A stretch of 33,146 nucleotides of DNA, from NCBI GenBank assembly GCA_049509395.1, contig JBEKZY010000012.1, forward strand, positions 1 to 33,146. The letters are read 5' to 3'. How positions within the stretch are numbered: the first letter of the stretch is position 1; each line of letters starts with the position of its first letter. This DNA is from JBEKIK01 sp049509395 (lineage in GTDB: Bacteria > Planctomycetota > Planctomycetia > Pirellulales > Thermoguttaceae). Below, one piece after another: positions 14,165-23,382 of the stretch. Position numbers and translations under genes: made by a program. The notes beneath the pieces were generated by a model. It had not been told where the DNA came from and did not search any database. It saw nothing but the letters and a program-made list of their open reading frames with translations.

Positions 14165-14419
14165 ATGGGAGATAACTCCGCATATAAATTGTTGCGGCTG
14201 CTTGTTGCCCTGCCGGGCCGGATATTGATTGTTTTGGTCCGGCTGTATCAATGGTTATTGAGTCCGTTGTTGGGCCGGCACTGCCGTTTTGAGCCGAGTT
14301 GCAGCAAATATTTCATCGGCGCGGTGCAAAAATACGGTGCTATCCGGGGAACCTGGCGGGGCATCATGCGTATATGCCGGTGCCACCCTTGGAATCCCGG
14401 TGGATATGATCCGCCGTGA
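14165..14419 (+). CDS. yidD: Membrane protein insertion efficiency factor YidD
   Basis: An 84-residue protein of the UPF0161/YidD family: an amphipathic N-terminus, YQWLLSPLLGRHCRFEPSCSKY with the conserved cysteines, and RICRCHPWNPGGYDPP with the conserved C-terminal CHPWNPGGxDP block. In E. coli it sits at the membrane near YidC and aids insertion of membrane proteins. Close linkage to rnpA (seven bases) is the typical arrangement. No yidC follows in this window. The stop codon is followed directly by a GATGA-rich stretch. Confidence 0.93.
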   Translation: MGDNSAYKLLRLLVALPGRILIVLVRLYQWLLSPLLGRHCRFEPSCSKYFIGAVQKYGAIRGTWRGIMRICRCHPWNPGGYDPP

Positions 14420-14455
14420 GGAAATGATGAGTGCTGAATGATGAATGCTGAATTC
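14417..14455. repeat. GATGA-rich run after the yidD stop
   Basis: From the yidD TGA the sequence reads GAAATGATGAGTGCTGAATG and ATGAATGCTGAATT: a short, diverged version of the GGATGAAG arrays that also follow the aldo/keto reductase, RidA-like and LuxR-type genes. Confidence 0.5.
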
Positions 14456-14491
14456 TTTGAACCGAGAACTGAAAACTAATAACTGATAATC

Positions 14492-14887
14492 ATGGAAATC
14501 ATTGGTCTGGGAACCGACATAACCGAATGCCTGCGGATCGCGCGGATGATCGAGCGGCACGGCGAATTGTTCATCAATCGGGTGTACACGCCCTACGAAA
14601 TCGCCTACTGCCAGAGCCGCAAGCAGTCGACGCAACATTTCACCGGGCGTTGGGCGGCCAAGGAAGCCGTGCTCAAGGCCTTGGGCACCGGATGGCGAAA
14701 GGGAATTTCCTGGCGCGACATGGAAATCCGCAACGATTACCTGGGCAAACCGGTGGTCGCCATACGCGGGGGCGTAAGCGACGTGTGCGAGCAACTGGGG
14801 ATCCGGGAGATCCTGGTAACCATCTCCCACTGCCGCACATACGCCACGGCGGTGGCCATCGCGGTGGGAGAGAAAAAGGAAAAATAA
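14492..14887 (+). CDS. acpS: Holo-[acyl-carrier-protein] synthase
   Basis: Transfers 4'-phosphopantetheine from CoA to the serine of acyl carrier protein, activating it for fatty acid synthesis. The AcpS signatures are present: GLGTDITE with the metal-binding Asp8 at the N-terminus, and FTGRWAAKEAVLKALGTG with Glu58. VTISHCRTYATAVAIA matches the conserved C-terminal strand (usually SHD...AxAxV). At 131 residues it has the normal length. It has no visible ribosome site; the 30 bases before the ATG are an AACTGAAAACT-type repeat. Confidence 0.93.
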   Translation: MEIIGLGTDITECLRIARMIERHGELFINRVYTPYEIAYCQSRKQSTQHFTGRWAAKEAVLKALGTGWRKGISWRDMEIRNDYLGKPVVAIRGGVSDVCEQLGIREILVTISHCRTYATAVAIAVGEKKEK

Positions 14888-14949
14888 AAGTAGAACGAAG
14901 AATGCATAATTAACATATACGGGGCACTAAAATAAAACTTGTTCTATTC

Positions 14950-15879
14950 ATGGTTGATAACATGGCAAACGACCCCGATATGTCTTCTTCCCGACAAAAG
15001 CTCTTGCTTGGAATGCTTTGCCTGGCGCGGCCCAAACACTGGATCAAGAACATCTTTGTCTTGATTCCGCTGCCCTTTGCTTGGGCTGTTTCACAGAGAA
15101 CAGTTACGGCAATTCATTTCCAGCCGTGGATTTTTTTCAGCGGATTGTTCGGATTTTGCCTGATCAATTCGGCGATTTACACCCTCAACGATCTGCTCGA
15201 CAAAGAAACCGATCGCTTGCATCTGAAGAAAAGCAAACGCCCCATTGCAGCGGGTATCGTGTCGCCGAGTCTCGCTATCGCGCAGGCGCTGATCCTGGCC
15301 GTGGCCGGCATAACGCTCGTAATTGCGACCGGCAGCGCTTCAGCAGTTGAGTTGAGCATTGCCTATATGCTCATCAATGCCTGCTATTCGCTGGGAGCGA
15401 AATATTTTGCGCTATTGGATGTTTTCCTTCTTTCCTCGGGCTTCGTCATCCGCGTGCTCTTGGGCGTGGCGCTGATCGGCGCGACGCCCTCGTCGTGGCT
15501 GCTCATATGCGCCTCCGCCCTGGCGTTGTTCCTGGGATTCGCCAAGCGCCGCGGCGATTTGGTCAGCGGCGTGGACCAGTCGCACCGGCCCAGCCTGCGC
15601 GGATATAGCTTGCAGTTTTTGAATCACGCGATGATAATTTGCGCGGGCGTGGCGTTGTCGGCCTATTCGCTGTACAGCATCGAGGCCAAGGTTTTCATGC
15701 ACGGCCGGGAGATGGCTTCCCTGCCCTTCGTGGCCTACGGAATTTTGAATTATCTACGGCTGGCCGAAACCGAAAACGCCGGCGACTCGCCCGTGGAGTT
15801 CGTGTACAACTCCCGATCGAGCCAAATTTGCGCTGTTTGTTGGATCATCGCCGTGCTATGGAGCTTGGGAATTTGGTAG
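14950..15879 (+). CDS. UbiA-family prenyltransferase (DPPR synthase-like)
   Basis: A polytopic membrane protein of about eight to nine helices. The first Asp-rich motif is NDLLDKETDRLH at about residues 80-91, and ARPKHWIKN near the N-terminus together with KSKRPIAAG resembles decaprenyl-phosphate phosphoribosyltransferases, which make polyprenyl-phosphoryl-ribose for cell-envelope sugars. DVFLLSSGFVIRVLLG supplies the second substrate region. The start at 14950 is one of two close Met codons. The adjacent sulfotransferase and TMTC-like genes suit a surface-polysaccharide or glycan context, but no pathway can be drawn from this window. It could act on another prenyl donor. Confidence 0.8.
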   Translation: MVDNMANDPDMSSSRQKLLLGMLCLARPKHWIKNIFVLIPLPFAWAVSQRTVTAIHFQPWIFFSGLFGFCLINSAIYTLNDLLDKETDRLHLKKSKRPIAAGIVSPSLAIAQALILAVAGITLVIATGSASAVELSIAYMLINACYSLGAKYFALLDVFLLSSGFVIRVLLGVALIGATPSSWLLICASALALFLGFAKRRGDLVSGVDQSHRPSLRGYSLQFLNHAMIICAGVALSAYSLYSIEAKVFMHGREMASLPFVAYGILNYLRLAETENAGDSPVEFVYNSRSSQICAVCWIIAVLWSLGIW

Positions 15880-15982
15880 GAGTATATTGTAAACTTCTTT
15901 CGGATTATGAAAAAACTCGTCATTCTTTTTTTGAAAGTAGTGATTTTCCCGCCATGCTAAGCGTAATACACCGAATACTGAC

Positions 15983-17167
15983 ATGAGCCAAACAGCCCTC
16001 TCCAACCACGACTCGTCTTCCCCGGAACCGAACCCATCATACTCAGGCGGACGAATGGCATCTTGGCGCGAGATGTTCCTCCTCCGCGTCGCTTCCGGCC
16101 AATTCGCCGGCATCACTACCGGCGACTGGCTTTCCCTGTTGCGAGACAACCGTTACGCGGTCGACCGTCCATACCTGCTGCGGGCGGCTTTGGTCACTCT
16201 CATTAGTCTCGGCAACTCGATGCTTCGTCGCTGCGAGAACGCGGTCTATGGGGCGAGCGTCCGCAAGACAGAGGTCCGATCGCCGGTTTTTATCCTTGGC
16301 CATTGGCGATCCGGCACTACGCACCTGCACAATCTATTCGCCGTCGATCAGCGGCTCGCTTATCCGAACTTTTATCAAGTCGTATTCCCGCACACTTTTC
16401 TATGTACCGAGCCGATCGGCACACGGCTGCTGGCATTGCTTGTGCCGAAGCGCCGTCTGGGCGACAACGTGGCCCAACACGTCGGGATGCCCGCCGAAGA
16501 TGAGTTTGCCCTCTGCGTGACCACCTTGCTCTCGCCGTATCTGAGTTGGTCGTTTCCGCGTCGTAAGGAACACTATGACCGGTATCTGACCATGAGCGGC
16601 GTGCCCGACCACGAGATCGCCGAGTGGAAGGAGGGATTGAAGTTGTTCCTACAGAAACTCACGTGGAAACACCGACGCCCGCTCGTGTTGAAGTCGCCGG
16701 CCCACACCTGTCGCATCCGGTTGCTTCTGGAGTTATTTCCGGACGCCCGGTTTGTCCACGTTCATCGAAACCCCTACGCGGTCTTCATGTCGATTCGACG
16801 CCGGCATGACGTTGCCGTTGAGTATTTCCGTCTTCAGAGGTCGGCAGTAGCAAAGGATGAAATGTTCATCCGCAGATACTCGGAGATGTACGACCATTTC
16901 TTCGCCGAGCGGCCGCTGATCCCTGCCGGCCGGTATCATGAGGTCGCTTTTGAGGATCTGGAGCGAGACCCGGTAGGGCAGTTGCGCGAGATCTATGCGA
17001 GACTCGATTTACCCGATTTCGGAGCGGTCGAGACGCCCGTGCGGCAGTATGTCGCGTCGTTGTCGGGCTACCGCAAGAATGAATATCCCGAACTGCCTGC
17101 AACACTTCGCTCCCAGATCGGCTCGGCATGGAGGAGAAATTTCGAGGAGTGGGGATACTCGCTTTGA
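15983..17167 (+). CDS. Sulfotransferase
   Basis: Transfers sulfate from PAPS to an acceptor hydroxyl or amine. The 5'-phosphosulfate loop is FILGHWRSGTTHLHNLF (about 103-119, Arg-Ser-Gly-Thr-Thr), and the 3'-phosphate binding region is FVHVHRNPYAVFMSIRRR. The C-terminal VAFEDLERDP and the final WRRNFEEWGY also fit the family. There is no signal peptide, so it is probably cytoplasmic. At 394 residues it has a normal length. It is convergent with the TPR gene. The acceptor is unknown; planctomycetes carry many such enzymes, presumably for sulfated glycans. Confidence 0.88.
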   Translation: MSQTALSNHDSSSPEPNPSYSGGRMASWREMFLLRVASGQFAGITTGDWLSLLRDNRYAVDRPYLLRAALVTLISLGNSMLRRCENAVYGASVRKTEVRSPVFILGHWRSGTTHLHNLFAVDQRLAYPNFYQVVFPHTFLCTEPIGTRLLALLVPKRRLGDNVAQHVGMPAEDEFALCVTTLLSPYLSWSFPRRKEHYDRYLTMSGVPDHEIAEWKEGLKLFLQKLTWKHRRPLVLKSPAHTCRIRLLLELFPDARFVHVHRNPYAVFMSIRRRHDVAVEYFRLQRSAVAKDEMFIRRYSEMYDHFFAERPLIPAGRYHEVAFEDLERDPVGQLREIYARLDLPDFGAVETPVRQYVASLSGYRKNEYPELPATLRSQIGSAWRRNFEEWGYSL

Positions 17168-17315
17168 CGGGCGGCTGGGCCGGCGGCGTCCTTTTGTGTG
17201 AATGACGCAAGCAGTGCCGAAAGTCGTCTCGATGTAAAACGCAACGGTATGAAGTTGGCGGCTTAACGATCCCGGAACATTCGCTCTCAGCGCGCAAAAA
17301 ACTCAACCGAAGCCT

Positions 17316-19940
17316 CTAATCGCTTCCCCCCGTCTCGTGATAGGGTTTTCCGGCTTCATAAAGCATTATCTTTGTTTTGATGGACTCTGCCAGTTCGGTT
17401 TTTTTCTGCCGCGTGGCGAGGTCGGCCGCCCGGCGAGCCGTTTGCACGGCTTCGGGAAACCGTCCTGCCTCGGCATACGCGGCTGCCAGCGTGCCAAGCG
17501 CCGCCGGTTCTTGCCCGCCGGTCAAATCTACCGCCTTAAGGGCCAGTTCGACTGCCTCCTTGCCGTTGCGCAAAGAGGCGTCGGCCCCGGCGGCCAGTTG
17601 CCAGGCGGCGCCGCGTAACAAGCCGGCGTCGTCGGGATAGAAATCAATCCACCATCGCCAGTGTGCCAACGCCGCCGGAGGGCCGCGCAAACGGCCGACC
17701 GCAAGGGCGAAATTACTTCGTGCGATTTTGCTCGCGGGATCCAGTTCCACTTGCTTTTGGAAATGGACGATCGACTCGGCAAGCTTGCCTTGCAGGTAGA
17801 GAACGGCGCCGAGATTGCCGTGGGCCTCGGCGAAATCGGGTTTGAGTTGAATGGCCCTCTGAAACTCCGCCGCTGCCTCATCCACCCGTCCGCGGCTGTT
17901 CAGCGTCAAACCGAGGTTGGCGTGGGCCTCGGCGAAACCGGGCTTGAGTTGAATCGCCCTCTGAAACTCCGCCGCTGCCTCATCGACCCGGTCGCATCGA
18001 TTCAAGATCGTGCCGAGATTGTTATGGGCTTCGGCGAAGTTCGGGTCGATTTCGAGAGCCTTTTGAAAGTGCCGCTCCGCCTCGTCCGCGCGTCCCAAGT
18101 CGGACAGGGCATTGCCGAGACCGTTGTGGGCCGACGCAAAGTTGGGCTTCAGTTGCAATGCCCGTTCGTAGCAAAGGATTGCCTCGTTCGTTCGACCGCA
18201 ACGGGCCAGAACGTTGCCGAGATCAGCTTGGGCATCCGCATAGTCGGGATCGATTTCCAGTGCCTTCCGGAAATGCTCTATCGCCTCGTCGATCTGTCCG
18301 CGATTCGCCAAAGCGATGCCGAGGTTGTTCTGGGCTAAGGCGTAGTCGGGACTGATTTCCAGTGCCTTCTGGTAATGCTCTATCGCCTCGCCGATCCGTC
18401 CGCCGCTTGCCAAAGCGATGCCGAGATTGTTGTGTGCATCAACGTAATCGGGCTTGATTTCCAGTGCCTTCCGGTAATGCTCTATCGCCTCGTCGGTCCG
18501 CCCGCTGCTCGCCAATGCAAGGCCGAGGTCGTTGTGGGCCAGGCTGTTTCGCGCATTGCAGGCTAGAGTGTGCGTCCAGAGCGTCTGGCTGTCGCGCCAA
18601 TAGGATGTCTGACGCCAGGCGGAGATAGCCAGGATTATCACTGCGCACGCAGCGGTAATGGCCCAAATCCGGCGAAATCGCGGCCAGGCATGACAAGCGT
18701 CCGCCGCGGTCCATGCCAGCGCGATCATCAGCCCGATCTGCGGCAGATAGGTGAACCGGTCGGCCTCGGCCTGGAGGCCAAACTGCACCAGCCCAATGAC
18801 GGGCACCAGCATCCCAATATACCAAAGCCAGCCAATCAGCAGGTACGGGCGTTGCCGCCGCCACCGCAGCGCAAGCACCGTGATGGAAACCAGCAGCAGA
18901 ACCGCTACAACAATCTGCCAAGGCGGCAACACGGGCCGCCGGGGATAATGCGGCGCCAACCCCAGGGGACAAAAGAACTGGCCCATGTAGGTGACGTAGG
19001 AAATCAGCGCGTTGCCGATCCGCCACCCGACGGAATACTGTTGGTTGGCTGCCAACGCCCCCGCCGTCCGACCGTGAATGTTCATCAGGCAGAACAGGCA
19101 AGCAATCGCCAACATCGGGATCTTTTCGAGGATCAGCCTCTTTGGGATGGAAAACCGGGTGGGCATTCCCGGCTCCGTCTTATTCATACGTCCCAGCGGC
19201 CAGTAGTCTAATAGCAAAAGCAAGAAAGGCAGTGTGACCGCCATGGGTTTGGCTGCCAGGCCCAGGATGAAGCAAGCAAGCACAACCAGATAGCGGCCGA
19301 GTGCAAACCGTTGGCGCACGTAACGCAGGTAGGCCGCCAACGTCAGCATGAACAGCAACCCGCTGAGCACGTCCTTCCGCTCCGTAACCCAAGCCACCGA
19401 TTCCGCGCGGAGCGGATGAATGGCAAAGACGGCGGCAACCAACGCGCTCGGCCACAGATGTCCCGTCATCCGCCAAAGAACCAGAAACAGCAGGATTGCC
19501 GTAGCGGCGTGCAGAAATACATTGGTCAAGTGATGGACCGCGGCTTCGTGCCCTAAAAGGCGCCACACGAGCATGTGTGAGATGTACGTCAGCGGGACCG
19601 TGCTTTCCACGTGGCGATCGGTGAACGCCCCCAAGAGGCTCTGCAGGGACAATTTGCCGGTGACCAACCGATTTTCATATACGCCCGCGTTATCGTCATA
19701 GTTGACGAAATCGAAGCCGGCCGTCTGGCCAAATACCAACCCAACAGCCAACAACAACAGACCGCAAACAACCAGAAGAGAGATGCGGTCGGAGATGCAC
19801 GAACCGCTGTCCGGCAAGCGGGGTGCTCGGCCGCCGTTGTTATGCACGGCGCTTGGTCGATCGTCCGGCCGCCCGGTCCATTCAAGGCGAGGATTGCCAG
19901 ATGAGTTCCCCGGCCCGCGGCTGGATTGTCCTCGGCTCAT
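17316..19940 (-). CDS. TMTC-like membrane protein with TPR domain
   Basis: The N-terminal half has many membrane helices and, just after the first, FDFVNYDDNAGVYEN with the double-Asp motif of GT-C/PMT-like glycosyltransferases; HPLRAESVAWVTERKDVLSG is the hallmark stretch shared with eukaryotic TMTC O-mannosyltransferases. The C-terminal half has about nine 34-residue TPRs (GRxDEAIEHYRKALEIKPDY type); two adjacent units with DEAAAEFQRAIQLKP are almost identical, a sign of recent duplication. I start at the ATG at 19940 because GGAG lies six bases before it; the frame is open to 20036. Glycosyltransferase activity is an inference from the fold and motif. Confidence 0.82.
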   Translation of the reverse strand: MSRGQSSRGPGNSSGNPRLEWTGRPDDRPSAVHNNGGRAPRLPDSGSCISDRISLLVVCGLLLLAVGLVFGQTAGFDFVNYDDNAGVYENRLVTGKLSLQSLLGAFTDRHVESTVPLTYISHMLVWRLLGHEAAVHHLTNVFLHAATAILLFLVLWRMTGHLWPSALVAAVFAIHPLRAESVAWVTERKDVLSGLLFMLTLAAYLRYVRQRFALGRYLVVLACFILGLAAKPMAVTLPFLLLLLDYWPLGRMNKTEPGMPTRFSIPKRLILEKIPMLAIACLFCLMNIHGRTAGALAANQQYSVGWRIGNALISYVTYMGQFFCPLGLAPHYPRRPVLPPWQIVVAVLLLVSITVLALRWRRQRPYLLIGWLWYIGMLVPVIGLVQFGLQAEADRFTYLPQIGLMIALAWTAADACHAWPRFRRIWAITAACAVIILAISAWRQTSYWRDSQTLWTHTLACNARNSLAHNDLGLALASSGRTDEAIEHYRKALEIKPDYVDAHNNLGIALASGGRIGEAIEHYQKALEISPDYALAQNNLGIALANRGQIDEAIEHFRKALEIDPDYADAQADLGNVLARCGRTNEAILCYERALQLKPNFASAHNGLGNALSDLGRADEAERHFQKALEIDPNFAEAHNNLGTILNRCDRVDEAAAEFQRAIQLKPGFAEAHANLGLTLNSRGRVDEAAAEFQRAIQLKPDFAEAHGNLGAVLYLQGKLAESIVHFQKQVELDPASKIARSNFALAVGRLRGPPAALAHWRWWIDFYPDDAGLLRGAAWQLAAGADASLRNGKEAVELALKAVDLTGGQEPAALGTLAAAYAEAGRFPEAVQTARRAADLATRQKKTELAESIKTKIMLYEAGKPYHETGGSD

Positions 19941-20135
19941 GCCTCGCTCCAAACCCGTTGCCTTCCTCCTTCCCAAACAAGCGCACACGCTACTGTATTC
20001 TAATTGGAAGCGGAGCATCCCGCAAGCACGTTGCAAAACTGGAGCGGGTGGCAGTCACGCTGGTAACAAGCTTTCTTGGAAATCGGCAGTGAACCCACGG
20101 TACGCAGATCGGGTCCGCCTCTGGTAGTTAAATAA

Positions 20136-20158
20136 GGCTCTTCCGGTTTTAAAGAGCC
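20136..20158 (-). terminator. Probable terminator after the HtrA gene
   Basis: GGCTCTT and AAGAGCC form a 7-bp stem with a 9-base loop, about 55 bases past the stop of the minus-strand HtrA gene, followed in that direction by TTATTTAA. The short stem and broken T-run make it a modest candidate. Confidence 0.45.
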
Positions 20159-20212
20159 AGCATTGAATTGCATTGTGCACTTAAGTGCTCAGCGCTAAGG
20201 TGAGAGAGCATG

Positions 20213-21721
20213 TTATTTTATCAACAGGAAGCGATTGCCGCTTTGGGTGCGGACCAGGAGCAGGATGCCTTTTTCCAGGGATTGGTCTTTCATGGCGGCC
20301 TTGAATTCGGCTACCGAATGAACTCTTTTTTGTTCGACGAGAAGGATTATCATGCCTGCACGGATGCCGGAGGGGGCGGCGATTCCCTCGGGTCGCACCG
20401 CGGCTATGATCACGCCCGAGTTGGCGTCTAAGCCGAGTTTTTGGGCGATATCCGGGGTTAAGTCTCTTAATTCGACGCCTAATTCTTCGCTGGTGAAATT
20501 CGGTCCGCGCTCGTAGTTCTTGTCCCGGCCCAGCGGCGGAAGGGCGTCGGACGCCAACTTGTCGGGCAGGGGCTGCACTTCGGCTTGCAGTTTCATTGTT
20601 TGTCCGTTGCGCAAGACATCGATTTGTCGATTTGAACCCTTTGCAGAGCGTTCGACCAGTTCTTGTAATTGTTGAGGATTGGCGATTTTCTTTTCCGCGA
20701 AGGCTAGAACGATATCGCCTTCCTGCAATCCGGCCGCGGCTGCCGGGCTTTTGGGGAGCACCTCGCTTATGATGACGCCGGAGTTTGGGGGCACGCCCAG
20801 ATGATCGGCCAAATCGCCGTTAATCTCGCCGATTTTTACGCCCAGATACGCACGTTCCACCGATCCGTTTTTGATCAACTGCGTGCTAACCCATTTGACA
20901 AGGTTGCTGGGAATGGCGAATCCTATGCCTTCGTAAGCGCCGGTGCTTGATTCGATGGCGGTATTAATGCCGATAACTTCGCCGTCGAGATTCACCAGCG
21001 GCCCGCCGGAATTGCCGGGGTTGATGGCGGCGTCAGTTTGCAAGAAGCTTGCCCGACTGTCCCTTGATAAAGCGCGGCCTTTGCCGCTGATGATTCCCGC
21101 GGAGACGGTCGAATCGAGCTCGAAGGGACAACCGATGGCGATAACCCAATCGCCGATATCCATGGCGTCGGAATCGCCGAAAGCGGCCGCGGGCAGGGGT
21201 CTGTTGGTTTTTACCCGCATCACGGCCAGGTCGGATTGTTCGTCGGTTTTGATGTCCGTGGCTTTGAGTTGCCGGCCGTCCACCAGTTCGACCAGGACCT
21301 CATCGGAGCCTTCGACTACATGGTAATTGGTGAGGATAATTCCCTTGGGGTCGATGATAACGCCCGAACCCACGCCCATGCGCGGCGGGATGAAGCCGTG
21401 AAATTGAAAACCGGGGGGGAGAGTTTCGCCGTCAAAAAAATCTTCAAGGGGAGTTCCGCGGAAGGGATTTTCTCCCCTTGTGTTGCCGGTTAGCCCTTCC
21501 ACGCGTTTGCCCTTGGTAATGTTTTTAATTTTGACGACCGTGGGAATGACTTTATGCGCGGCGGACCGAAATGCCTGTGACAGGCTCTTTCCCTTGGCGG
21601 CGCCCTCGTCGTCTTGCGCACGGGCCGATTGGCAAACCCAGGTGTTTGTGGCGGCAAAAGCGGCAATAAATAACCATCCAATAAACCAAGGGCGTCGGCG
21701 ACAAATGGAAATTAAGGGCAT
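20213..21721 (-). CDS. HtrA/DegP-family serine protease with two PDZ domains
   Basis: A periplasmic quality-control protease. From the ATG at 21721, which has AGGAGAT six bases ahead, the protein has an N-terminal membrane or signal segment (WFIGWLFIAAFAATNTWVC, then ARA), and a trypsin-like domain with His134 (LTNYHVV), Asp164 (SDLAV) and Ser238 (NPGNSGGPL). Two PDZ domains follow (GVIISEVLPKSPAAAAGLQEGD and GVIIAAVRPEGIAAPSGIRAGM). The length of about 502 residues is typical of DegP/DegQ. It is divergent from rnc with a 223-base spacer. Confidence 0.93.
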   Translation of the reverse strand: MPLISICRRRPWFIGWLFIAAFAATNTWVCQSARAQDDEGAAKGKSLSQAFRSAAHKVIPTVVKIKNITKGKRVEGLTGNTRGENPFRGTPLEDFFDGETLPPGFQFHGFIPPRMGVGSGVIIDPKGIILTNYHVVEGSDEVLVELVDGRQLKATDIKTDEQSDLAVMRVKTNRPLPAAAFGDSDAMDIGDWVIAIGCPFELDSTVSAGIISGKGRALSRDSRASFLQTDAAINPGNSGGPLVNLDGEVIGINTAIESSTGAYEGIGFAIPSNLVKWVSTQLIKNGSVERAYLGVKIGEINGDLADHLGVPPNSGVIISEVLPKSPAAAAGLQEGDIVLAFAEKKIANPQQLQELVERSAKGSNRQIDVLRNGQTMKLQAEVQPLPDKLASDALPPLGRDKNYERGPNFTSEELGVELRDLTPDIAQKLGLDANSGVIIAAVRPEGIAAPSGIRAGMIILLVEQKRVHSVAEFKAAMKDQSLEKGILLLVRTQSGNRFLLIK

Positions 21722-21944
21722 TTTTATCTCCTGAAACATATAGTGATTTTTTTAATCATTTATGCCGGCTTGTGATAAAATTATTTCACCCACATCCTCC
21801 GCCGACAAGTAGAAATATGGAATATGACCGGGCTGAATTGCCCATTATTATCGTAAACGGATTGACAAATACCCCATTTGGGCATTAAGGTAATAGTAGA
21901 TAGATGATGTTTATTTCTTTGTTTGCAGCGAAAACTGATTTTTT

Positions 21945-22676
21945 ATGGACATTACGCCCGGTTTAGATCCCCAAGTTCTCGCCGTGCTGGAGAAGCTGGA
22001 AAAGCGCATCGGTTATTCATTTACCGATAAAAACCTGCTCTTGTCGGCGCTTACTCATGCCTCGGGGGCCGAACACCGCCTGGCATCGAACGAACGACTG
22101 GAATTCCTGGGCGATGCCATACTAGGCGCGGTGGTATGCGAAATGCTTTACCGCCAATATCCCGACTATTTGGAGGGAGACTTAACGAAAATCAAGTCGA
22201 TTGTCGTGAGCCGGCAGACCTGCACCAAGATCAGCCAGATGCTGGGGATGCAAGAATTCCTGATTCTGGGCAAGGGGATGACGACCCATCCTTCGGTGCC
22301 GCCTTCGCTGTTGGCCAATGTTTTTGAATCGTTGATAGCGGCAATTTATCTTGACGGAAGCCCAGAAGCGGCAAAGACCTTCATCATGGCATTTGTGGGA
22401 GCGGAGATCGAACTGGCCGCCGGCGGAGAGACGGGCTACAACTATAAATCTTTATTGCAGCAAATGGCCCAGCGCGAATATGGCACAACTCCTACTTATC
22501 AGCTTCTTGACGAAAAAGGCCCGGACCACAGCAAGTGCTTTAAGATCGCCGCCCAGGTGGGCAGCGCCCGATATCAGCCTGCCTGGGGCCGAAATAAAAA
22601 AGAAGCCGAGCAGCGCGCAGCCCGCAACGCCCTGAGTCAACTAATCGGCGAGGCAGCGCCGTATCCTTCGGACTAG
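21945..22676 (+). CDS. rnc: Ribonuclease III
   Basis: Cuts double-stranded RNA in rRNA maturation and mRNA turnover. The endonuclease signature NERLEFLGDAIL (about 49-60) carries catalytic Glu53 and Asp57, and VFESLIAAIYLDG supplies Glu128. The C-terminal third (NYKSLLQQMAQREYG ... KKEAEQRAARNAL) is the double-stranded-RNA-binding domain. At 243 residues it has a normal length. There is no Shine-Dalgarno before the ATG. The gene is alone, not beside era or lepB. Confidence 0.95.
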   Translation: MDITPGLDPQVLAVLEKLEKRIGYSFTDKNLLLSALTHASGAEHRLASNERLEFLGDAILGAVVCEMLYRQYPDYLEGDLTKIKSIVVSRQTCTKISQMLGMQEFLILGKGMTTHPSVPPSLLANVFESLIAAIYLDGSPEAAKTFIMAFVGAEIELAAGGETGYNYKSLLQQMAQREYGTTPTYQLLDEKGPDHSKCFKIAAQVGSARYQPAWGRNKKEAEQRAARNALSQLIGEAAPYPSD

Positions 22677-23382
22677 AAGTCCGCCAGGTCGAGAATGACA
22701 GGTCGGGCGCCACTGGCTCCGCCAGTGCATGTTTATTCTCTGGCAGGATCTGCACTGGCAAAGCCAGTGGCACACAAACAAGTAAACTTGAGTCAGGAGG
22801 GGGCTGTTTGTATTTATCCATATTCTCTAAATTATCCAGTTTAACATATTCATGGAATCCAGTCGTTTTGAGGATGAATGAATGTGGAAAAATTTCGAGA
22901 AATTTGTAAATAAACTCTAGACAACGATTTGGGAGCGATTAGAATTAGATTGCAGCGTATTGCGATGACAGTCTGCGCATCTTTTGCCTGCGGGCGCCAG
23001 GGAGATGTTTGTCGAAATAATTTCGGCAACAAGTAAAAAATCTCTGTGACTTGATGCCCTGTCGACGCGCCAAGTCCTCGTTTCTTTCTCGGCGACTTTA
23101 CCATTCATTATGGTATCGATTGACCTTAGGAAGAAGCAAAAGTGGTTGGTCACGAGTTATGCATCAGGGATTTTGGAGCGTTTGGGGTTTCTTTTAAGTT
23201 GGCGAATTCCTTCCGCAGGCTGAATCCCTTGCCAAATGGCGGATTCCGTCCGCGGCGGGAAGAATTGGGTGGTAGAATTTCGTGGCTTTTGGCCATCGTG
23301 TGTGGAATAATAAATGGAATATTAATTACATCTTGGGAACATATAGTCTATACAACCCCATACTCACCTGAGGAGTATCAAA
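22677..23382. other. 700-base intergenic region before the sigma gene
   Basis: The first 100 bases hold two CACTGGC/GCCAGTG hairpins (annotated separately). The rest contains two open frames (minus 22850-23104 and plus 23142-23489) that encode nothing recognisable and have no clear ribosome site, so I do not call genes. It probably carries the promoter and a long 5' leader of the sigma gene, but I see no convincing -35/-10 pair. Confidence 0.4.
22711..22769. repeat. Paired CACTGGC/GCCAGTG hairpins
   Basis: CACTGGC-TCC-GCCAGTG (22711-22727) and CACTGGC-AAA-GCCAGTG (22753-22769), the latter followed by GCACAC. Two near-identical hairpins, 35 bases after the rnc stop, that may serve as its 3' end. 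They belong to the same family as 13702-13760 and 27069-27090. Confidence 0.7.

Noticed and set aside
17700..18500. Periodic ~102-bp DNA repeats
   Set aside because: Explained by the 34-residue TPRs of the encoded protein.
21862..21890. Promoter for rnc starting with TTGACA
   Set aside because: The -35 is good but no acceptable -10 lies 16-18 bases downstream.
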